Part shown: positions 15,463-19,683 of the stretch, in pieces | Layout of the letters: each line of letters starts with the position of its first letter | Numbering within the stretch: position 1 is the first letter of the stretch | Origin: Acidobacteriota bacterium | GTDB lineage: Bacteria; Acidobacteriota; Terriglobia; Terriglobales; Acidobacteriaceae | NCBI GenBank assembly: GCA_003225515.1 | Contig: QIAK01000287.1 | Coordinates: 516-20,198 of the forward strand | Direction: 5' to 3' | DNA length: 19,683 nt | Program-made: the position numbers and the translations under genes | Notes under the pieces: model-generated | What the model was told of the DNA's origin: nothing | What the model saw: the letters and a program-made list of their open reading frames with translations, nothing else | Databases searched by the model: none

Positions 15463-16521
15463 ATGAAGGAGTTCTACATCTGCGATTGCGGACGGCAGGA
15501 GAACAAGATCATCACCTCCAGCTTCGTCGTAGTCGGTAAGCAGATTAAGCCGAAGAAAACTGGCGAGCCCTATCTCGCACTTACTCTGGGCGATCGCAGT
15601 GGTCAACTCGAAGCCAAAATGTGGGACAACGTTGAAGATGTCCTCAACGCCTTCGAGCAGGATGACTTTCTCAAGATCAAAGGCCTGATCAACAAATACA
15701 AGAACCGTTTTCAACTCACCGTTCACAAGCTGCGGAAACTGGGCGAGTCCGAAATAGATTTCGCAGATTACCTGCCCAAAACCACCAAAGACGTCGATGG
15801 ACTCTGGCAAACTTTGACCGGCTTCGTCTCCTCATTTCAGAATCCGCACCTAAAGTTGCTGGTGCAGGCTTTCATGGCCGATCCTGAGATTGCCGTGGCC
15901 TATAGAAATGCTCCCGCCGCCAAAACTTTGCACCACGCTTTTATCGGCGGACTGCTCGATCATGTCGTCTCACTGTTCCGCTCCTGTGATCTGATGTGCA
16001 CAAATTATCCCCACATCAACCGCGATCTCCTTCTTACAGGCGCATTTCTCCATGACATCGGCAAGATTCACGAGCTCACTTACAACCGCTCGTTCTCCTA
16101 TACGACCAAAGGCCAGCTGCTCGGCCACATGATCATCGAGCTGGAAATGTTGCAGGCCAAACTAGCGCTGCAGCCGGATTTTCCTGATGAACTCAAGACC
16201 ATGATCGAGCACCTCATCATCAGCCATCATGGACAATACGACTTCGGCTCACCCAAGCTGCCGATGTTCCCTGAAGCCCTCATGCTGCACTACCTTGACG
16301 ACCTCGACTCCAAGATGGAAGCCATGCGCGCCCAGTTTGAACGGGAAGCGGGTTTTGACAGTCCTTGGACGAGTTACAACGCTTCACTCGGCAGGCCGCT
16401 TCTCAATACCGAGAAGTTTCTAGCGCCAAAGAAAGTTTCGCCGCCGGAGGAGCCCGCTTCAGAGGTTGAACTCGAAGCGTTCCCCGATCCAGATGCCGCC
16501 TTGCCCGCTGACACCAAATAG
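15463..16521 (+). CDS. YhaM-like OB-fold/HD-domain 3'-5' exonuclease
   Basis: The 352-residue protein resembles the Firmicute exoribonuclease YhaM: an OB-fold nucleic-acid-binding domain followed by an HD phosphohydrolase domain. The OB part (about 12-92) has the patterns YLALTLGDRSGQLEAKMWD and FLKIKGLINKY. HD residues visible are H157-H158 (TLHHAF), H197-D198 in FLHDIGK, H222 (LLGHM), H255-H256 (IISHHGQYD) and D279-D280 (YLDDLDSKM). An acidic, Pro-rich C-terminal tail (about 322-352) looks disordered. The role is probably cytoplasmic RNA (or ssDNA) trimming. It lies 38 bp after the SurA-like gene. No clear ribosome site precedes ATG 15463. Confidence 0.87.
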   Translation: MKEFYICDCGRQENKIITSSFVVVGKQIKPKKTGEPYLALTLGDRSGQLEAKMWDNVEDVLNAFEQDDFLKIKGLINKYKNRFQLTVHKLRKLGESEIDFADYLPKTTKDVDGLWQTLTGFVSSFQNPHLKLLVQAFMADPEIAVAYRNAPAAKTLHHAFIGGLLDHVVSLFRSCDLMCTNYPHINRDLLLTGAFLHDIGKIHELTYNRSFSYTTKGQLLGHMIIELEMLQAKLALQPDFPDELKTMIEHLIISHHGQYDFGSPKLPMFPEALMLHYLDDLDSKMEAMRAQFEREAGFDSPWTSYNASLGRPLLNTEKFLAPKKVSPPEEPASEVELEAFPDPDAALPADTK

Positions 16522-16628
16522 CCGCGAGTATCGGAAACAATTCTCCAGAGACGCAAACCGCTGCACGTTCGCTCGATAGTGTCGGCCCGCCCCATACACT
16601 TTCGATTCGTCAGAATGCGTCTCAACTG

Positions 16629-16657
16629 TTGCTAGTACCGCGAGCTTTCGATAAATT
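16629..16657 (+). promoter_or_regulatory. Candidate sigma-70-type promoter for the glycine-zipper lipoprotein gene
   Basis: TTGCTA (16629-16634) and TAAATT (16652-16657) are separated by exactly 17 bp. They lie 23 bp upstream of ATG 16681, and GGAGG (16670-16674) follows as ribosome site. Spacing is ideal but both boxes deviate from consensus. The gap after the exonuclease gene (16522-16680) holds nothing else that I can see. Confidence 0.4.
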
Positions 16658-16680
16658 GGCAACATCCTTGGAGGCAATTT

Positions 16681-17394
16681 ATGCGTTCACACCTGGTTCC
16701 ATTAACTCTCTGCCTGTTCCTCGCGCTCGCCACAGTCGCATGTAACAAGCCTCCTGCCGACAGCACCAGCGACTCGGGCGATTCAACGGATAAGACATCA
16801 GCCAGCGATAAAGGGTCTGGCAACAAAACTCGCAACGAATCCGCAAAAGAATCGAAGCAGAGCAAAGAGGCACAAAAGAAACCCTCCACCGTTCCCGCGG
16901 GCACAAGCGTAACCATCAGTCTCGGTTCTGCGCTAGGCTCTAAGCTGAGCCAGTCCGGTCAAACGTTCAACGGTTCTGTAGCCAAGGACGTGATGGTTGG
17001 AAACGACGTTGTAATCCCTAAAGGTTCAAATGTATCGGGCACGGTCACCAATGCTAAGGCCCTTGGGAAGCTTGCTGGAGGCTCGATTCTTGAGGTCCGA
17101 CTGGACTCCATCAGCCTCAATGGTCATGACCTGCCGGTGCAAGCGGGCGTTCGGACATTCTCTGGCAAAGGCAAAGGGAAACGTACTGCGGTGGCGACTG
17201 GCGGTGGTGCTGCGCTCGGCGGAATCGTTGGAGCTCTCGCCGGTGGAGGCAAAGGCGCTGCAATCGGCATGGCCGCTGGTGCCGGCGCGGGTGCGGGGGG
17301 CTCCGCCCTGACCGGAAATAAAGATATTGTCTTGCCGTCCGAGTCAGCCATCACATTCGAACTCACCCAACAAATCGAACTCCAACGCATGTAA
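16681..17394 (+). CDS. Glycine-zipper lipoprotein
   Basis: The 237-residue protein starts with a lipoprotein-type signal (hydrophobic stretch ending ATVAC, lipidation at C21). Residues about 22-75 are a hydrophilic Ser/Asp/Lys-rich linker. The folded part begins with TVPAGTSVTISLGSAL and continues with TFNGSVAKDV and VVIPKGSNVSGTV, a beta-rich pattern common in acidobacterial envelope proteins. Residues about 173-202 are a Gly/Ala zipper (GGGAALGGIVGALAGGG...), which may pack against or enter a membrane. The last 25 residues return to strand-like sequence. It is likely anchored to the outer or inner membrane facing the periplasm. GGAGG six bases upstream supports the start. Molecular function is unknown. 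A strong hairpin follows the stop codon. Confidence 0.8.
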   Translation: MRSHLVPLTLCLFLALATVACNKPPADSTSDSGDSTDKTSASDKGSGNKTRNESAKESKQSKEAQKKPSTVPAGTSVTISLGSALGSKLSQSGQTFNGSVAKDVMVGNDVVIPKGSNVSGTVTNAKALGKLAGGSILEVRLDSISLNGHDLPVQAGVRTFSGKGKGKRTAVATGGGAALGGIVGALAGGGKGAAIGMAAGAGAGAGGSALTGNKDIVLPSESAITFELTQQIELQRM

Positions 17395-17408
17395 CCTCGA
17401 TCAAAGGT

Positions 17409-17448
17409 TTGCGATCACTTCCGACATTTATTGTCGCAGTGATCGCAA
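17409..17448. terminator. Long interrupted hairpin after the lipoprotein gene
   Basis: TTGCGATCACT (17409-17419) pairs perfectly with AGTGATCGCAA (17438-17448). Inside it, CGACA (17422-17426) pairs with TGTCG (17432-17436) around a TTTAT loop. Sixteen base pairs with a small asymmetric internal loop make a stable structure 15 bp after the lipoprotein stop. No T-tract follows, so it may be a bidirectional or factor-assisted terminator, an mRNA 3'-end stabiliser, or a REP-like repeat unit. Confidence 0.6.
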
Positions 17449-17481
17449 TCCACATCTTTCACACATAAGATCGGTAATGCG

Positions 17482-18180
17482 ATGCTCGATTTTACCCGCT
17501 TCGAAGTCCTCACCTTCGATTGTTACGGCACGCTCATCGACTGGGAAACCGGAATCCTCTCTGCGCTTCATCGCATCCTTTCCGCGCATGGGAAAAATGT
17601 TGACGATGCCACGCTCCTCAAGATGTATGGCGACTTCGAACAGCTCGCCGAGAACGGGAAATTCCATCCCTATCGCGAGGTACTGGAATCCGTCGTCCGC
17701 AAGTTTGGTTCAGAGTTAGGATTCACTCCAACCGTCGAACAGGCGCGCTCGCTCCCCGACTCACTTCCCCATTGGAAGCCATGGCCCGATACTGTTGCCG
17801 CTCTTCGGCAACTCAAGTCCCGGTTTCGCCTTGCGATTCTCTCAAACGTGGATGACGACCTCTTCGCTGGCACGCGTCCTCAACTTGGTGTTGATTTCGA
17901 CGAGGTGATCACCGCACAGCAAGCCCAAGCCTACAAACCCTCGCTGAAACTCTTCGAGTTGGCGCTGAGTAGAATCGGCACTCCAGCCCATCGCGTGTTG
18001 CATGTAGGCCAAAGCATTTATCACGACGTGATTCCCGCTCAGGCCCTCGGCCTCGCCACAATATGGGTGAATCGTCCTTCCGCCCGCCCCGGTGTTGGCG
18101 CAGTCAAGTCAGCAGTAGGCAAGCCCGATCTAACCGTTTCAAGCCTTGCAGAACTAGCCGCCACCGCCGTTAGCGGCTAA
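17482..18180 (+). CDS. Haloacid dehalogenase, type II-like HAD hydrolase
   Basis: The 232-residue cytoplasmic HAD-superfamily hydrolase has all core motifs. Nucleophile D13 lies in TFDCYGTLIDW; motif II S121 is in AILSNVDDD; K152 is in YKPSLKLFELAL; motif IV-like HVGQSIYHDVIPAQALGL contains D182. DCYGTLIDW and the AYKPS context match the type II L-2-haloacid dehalogenase subgroup, which hydrolyses 2-haloacids through an aspartyl ester. Many members annotated this way act on phosphorylated or other substrates, so the substrate is uncertain. The gene starts 33 bp after the long hairpin. Its stop codon lies inside the 11-bp palindrome-like TTAGCGGCTAA (18170-18180). Confidence 0.85.
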   Translation: MLDFTRFEVLTFDCYGTLIDWETGILSALHRILSAHGKNVDDATLLKMYGDFEQLAENGKFHPYREVLESVVRKFGSELGFTPTVEQARSLPDSLPHWKPWPDTVAALRQLKSRFRLAILSNVDDDLFAGTRPQLGVDFDEVITAQQAQAYKPSLKLFELALSRIGTPAHRVLHVGQSIYHDVIPAQALGLATIWVNRPSARPGVGAVKSAVGKPDLTVSSLAELAATAVSG

Positions 18181-18320
18181 ATTTTCGTGGATATTTGGCC
18201 TTACGAACAACATTCCCCAGAGCGCTGGCGCGAGCAACAGGAAGAGCAACATGAGGAAGGGCACGAGAAAAACGGACTAGAACGAGCCCACAGGGACGAC
18301 ACGGGCCCAAAAATCGATGC

Positions 18321-19007
18321 TTAGAAGTTTGCGGGCAACTTCACAACTCTCTTCTGAATCGCCCACATCACCAACTCCGCCTTGTTGTGAATCCCCAACT
18401 TCCGCATCAGATTGAATTTATGCGCATCCACCGTCTTAATACTGAGCCCTAACACATCAGCCGTGGACCGCACCGTCCTGCCCTCTGCCAGCAACTTCAG
18501 CACTTCCCGTTCCCGCGCCGTCAAAACGCGCTTTCGCGGCAGCAGTTCTTCCGACGGCCATATTCCGCGCCGTCTTTCCATTATTTCCGGTGCCCCAGGC
18601 TTCCGCGAAGTGTGAGTCCGCCTCACCATGTCCACCAATTCTTCGGCGGACGTATGCCGCACGACGCAACTGCTGGCATCGCATCGCGTCTCGCGCAACA
18701 ACTCATCATCTTCGCGCGTGGTTAGAAACAGAACTTTGCTGTAAGGAGACTCTTGCACAATCAACCACTCGGCTCGATCCGGCGTGCACTCGAAAATGTG
18801 TGCATCCGTAATCACAATTTCCGGGCGATAGTCGAATACCTTGCGCAACGCTTCGGCAGCATCTCCCGCCTCCGCCACCACGCCCATGTCCGGCTCGTCA
18901 TCCAGTAACCGGCGCAAGCCCTGCCGCAGCAGGACATGATCATGTACCAGCAGGCAGCGAATTTCCTTCTCACCGAAAACGCGTTCGATCTGTGCGGGGG
19001 GACACAC
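18321..19007 (-). CDS. NarL/LuxR-type response regulator with atypical receiver
   Basis: The 228-residue protein has a receiver (about 15-130) and a C-terminal LuxR-type helix-turn-helix (about 160-222). The latter is LTAREREVLKLLAEGRTVRS, SIKTVDAHKFNLMRKLGIHNKAELV in type, and so DNA binding is expected. In the receiver D68 (VITDAHIF) and T96-T97 are kept. The acidic pair reads H22-D23 (LLVHDH, usually DDH), and the conserved Lys is replaced around R117 (CVVRHTS, usually LLKDAS). Phosphorylation chemistry may therefore be altered. The GTG start at 19007 is strongly supported by AAGGAG (19016-19021) eight bases upstream. No kinase gene is adjacent. It is divergent from aroC. Confidence 0.88.
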   Translation of the reverse strand: MCPPAQIERVFGEKEIRCLLVHDHVLLRQGLRRLLDDEPDMGVVAEAGDAAEALRKVFDYRPEIVITDAHIFECTPDRAEWLIVQESPYSKVLFLTTREDDELLRETRCDASSCVVRHTSAEELVDMVRRTHTSRKPGAPEIMERRRGIWPSEELLPRKRVLTAREREVLKLLAEGRTVRSTADVLGLSIKTVDAHKFNLMRKLGIHNKAELVMWAIQKRVVKLPANF

Positions 19008-19060
19008 AGGGGCAACTCCTTTGAATTGATTGGCCAGAGAAATTAGCGATGCGGCGCGGA

Positions 19061-19079
19061 GTTCGGTTCAAGACCGAAC
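19061..19079. promoter_or_regulatory. Inverted repeat GTTCGGT-N5-ACCGAAC upstream of the LuxR-type regulator
   Basis: A perfect 7-bp inverted repeat (19061-19067 and 19073-19079) with a 5-bp spacer lies 54 bp before the regulator's GTG start, between divergent genes. The position suits an operator, possibly autoregulatory, or a hairpin in the leader RNA. The binding protein is unknown. Confidence 0.35.
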
Positions 19080-19186
19080 GGATAGGTCGTACTGTTATTG
19101 TACCCGCTCATGCTGCCGTTTGCGGCTAAAAAATCCACTTTCCCGTTCATTTTCTTTAGAATACAAGGGTCCCAAACCCGCTTCAG

Positions 19187-19200
19187 ACCTGCTATCAGGT
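19187..19200. promoter_or_regulatory. Short inverted repeat just upstream of aroC
   Basis: ACCTG (19187-19191) and CAGGT (19196-19200) are complementary around CTAT and end 14 bp before the aroC ATG. A TACAAT string (19200-19205) overlaps the end and could be a -10 box, but no matching -35 was found. Confidence 0.2.
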
Positions 19201-19214
19201 ACAATCGACCGTTT

Positions 19215-19683
19215 ATGCTGCGCTATTTCACAGCCGGAGAATCGCATGGAGAGGCTCTTGTCGCCTTCCTTTCCGGCATGCCGGCTGGACTAAAAATCGA
19301 CCAGAAATTCCTCGACCGGGAACTATGGCGTCGCCAGCAGGGATACGGCCGCGGCGGCCGTATGAAGATCGAGCGCGACTCTGCCCACATCCTTTCCGGC
19401 GTTCGCCAGGCCATGACCATCGGCTCGCCCATCTCCATCCAGCTCGAAAACCGCGACTGGAAAAACTGGCAGGAATCTTTACCCGTTTCTGAAGGCGATC
19501 CCGCGAAACACAAACGTGTCGCCTCTCCCCGCCCTGGACATGCCGACCTTGCCGGAGCTTTGAAGTACAACTTCCCTGAGGCCCGCTACGTTCTCGAACG
19601 CGCTTCAGCCCGCGAATCCGCCGCCCGCGTTGCCTTGGGCGCCATCGCCAAGCTCTTCCTGCGCGAATTTGGCATCGAAGTTC
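19215..19683 (+). CDS. aroC: Chorismate synthase, 3'-truncated by window edge
   Basis: Chorismate synthase converts 5-enolpyruvylshikimate-3-phosphate to chorismate using reduced FMN, the last step of the shikimate pathway. The first 156 codons are visible and stay open to the window end. The N-terminus MLRYFTAGESHG matches the family start closely, which fixes ATG 19215 although no Shine-Dalgarno sequence precedes it. Further conserved blocks are RRQQGYGRGGRMKIE, SGVRQAMTIGSPIS, and SPRPGHADLAGALKY followed by VLERASARESAARVA, all part of the FMN- and substrate-binding core. Full-length proteins have about 360-400 residues, so more than half is missing. It is divergent from the LuxR-type regulator. 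Confidence 0.96.
   Translation, partial: MLRYFTAGESHGEALVAFLSGMPAGLKIDQKFLDRELWRRQQGYGRGGRMKIERDSAHILSGVRQAMTIGSPISIQLENRDWKNWQESLPVSEGDPAKHKRVASPRPGHADLAGALKYNFPEARYVLERASARESAARVALGAIAKLFLREFGIEV

Noticed and set aside
18187..18324. 45-codon charged plus-strand frame after the dehalogenase
   Set aside because: GTG start 6 bp after a stop, no ribosome site, low-complexity Glu/His/Gln-rich sequence; likely chance.

Overview
The gene content and protein style suggest a soil-type Acidobacteriota (Terriglobia/Koribacter-like) chromosome. The pointers are moderate-to-high GC, a MotB-like segment of a type I associate with that group, a Peptidase_MA protein with a TPR region, a glycine-zipper lipoprotein and a YhaM-like OB-HD protein. 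This placement is inference from recall, not from a search. No rRNA, tRNA, CRISPR array, IS element or phage gene was seen.

Layout. (1) Positions 1-2446: the 3' part of an FdhF/YdeP-type molybdopterin oxidoreductase and a tiny zinc-knuckle protein. (2) 2658-3974 (-): a membrane-anchored diguanylate cyclase. (3) 4208-8560 (+): a signalling block. It opens with an unusual chimera, an OmpR-type response regulator joined in frame to the C-terminal part of a MotB-like stator protein. A tight cheR - HDOD - cheB operon follows. (4) 8535-9014 (-): a stand-alone receiver protein converging on cheB. (5) 9241-11808 (-) and 11864-13282 (+): two divergent exported gluzincin-type metalloproteases whose starts are only 55 bp apart. 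(6) 13360-16521 (+): a SpoIIE/RsbU-like phosphatase with degenerate motifs, a SurA-like periplasmic chaperone/PPIase, and a YhaM-like exonuclease. (7) 16681-18180 (+): a glycine-zipper lipoprotein, a strong 40-nt hairpin, and a type II haloacid dehalogenase. (8) 18321-19007 (-): a NarL/LuxR-type response regulator with a non-canonical receiver site. (9) 19215-end (+): the 5' part of aroC (chorismate synthase).

How the genes may work together. Chemoreceptor adaptation enzymes (CheR methyltransferase and CheB methylesterase) flank an HDOD protein and follow the response regulator-MotB chimera. A diguanylate cyclase and a lone receiver lie at the two borders. The block therefore looks like a chemosensory/motility-lifestyle locus. 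No cheA, cheW, MCP, motA or intact motB is present in the window. The envelope genes (M1 and MA peptidases, SurA, lipoprotein) form a second theme.

The most interesting object is the chimera at 4208-5536. Both halves keep their signature residues and are joined without a frameshift. The MotB transmembrane/proton-channel helix and the wing of the DNA-binding domain are both missing. It is either a genuine gene-fusion scar or an assembly/amplification chimera; long reads or junction PCR would decide. No stretch longer than 300 bp lacks a gene.
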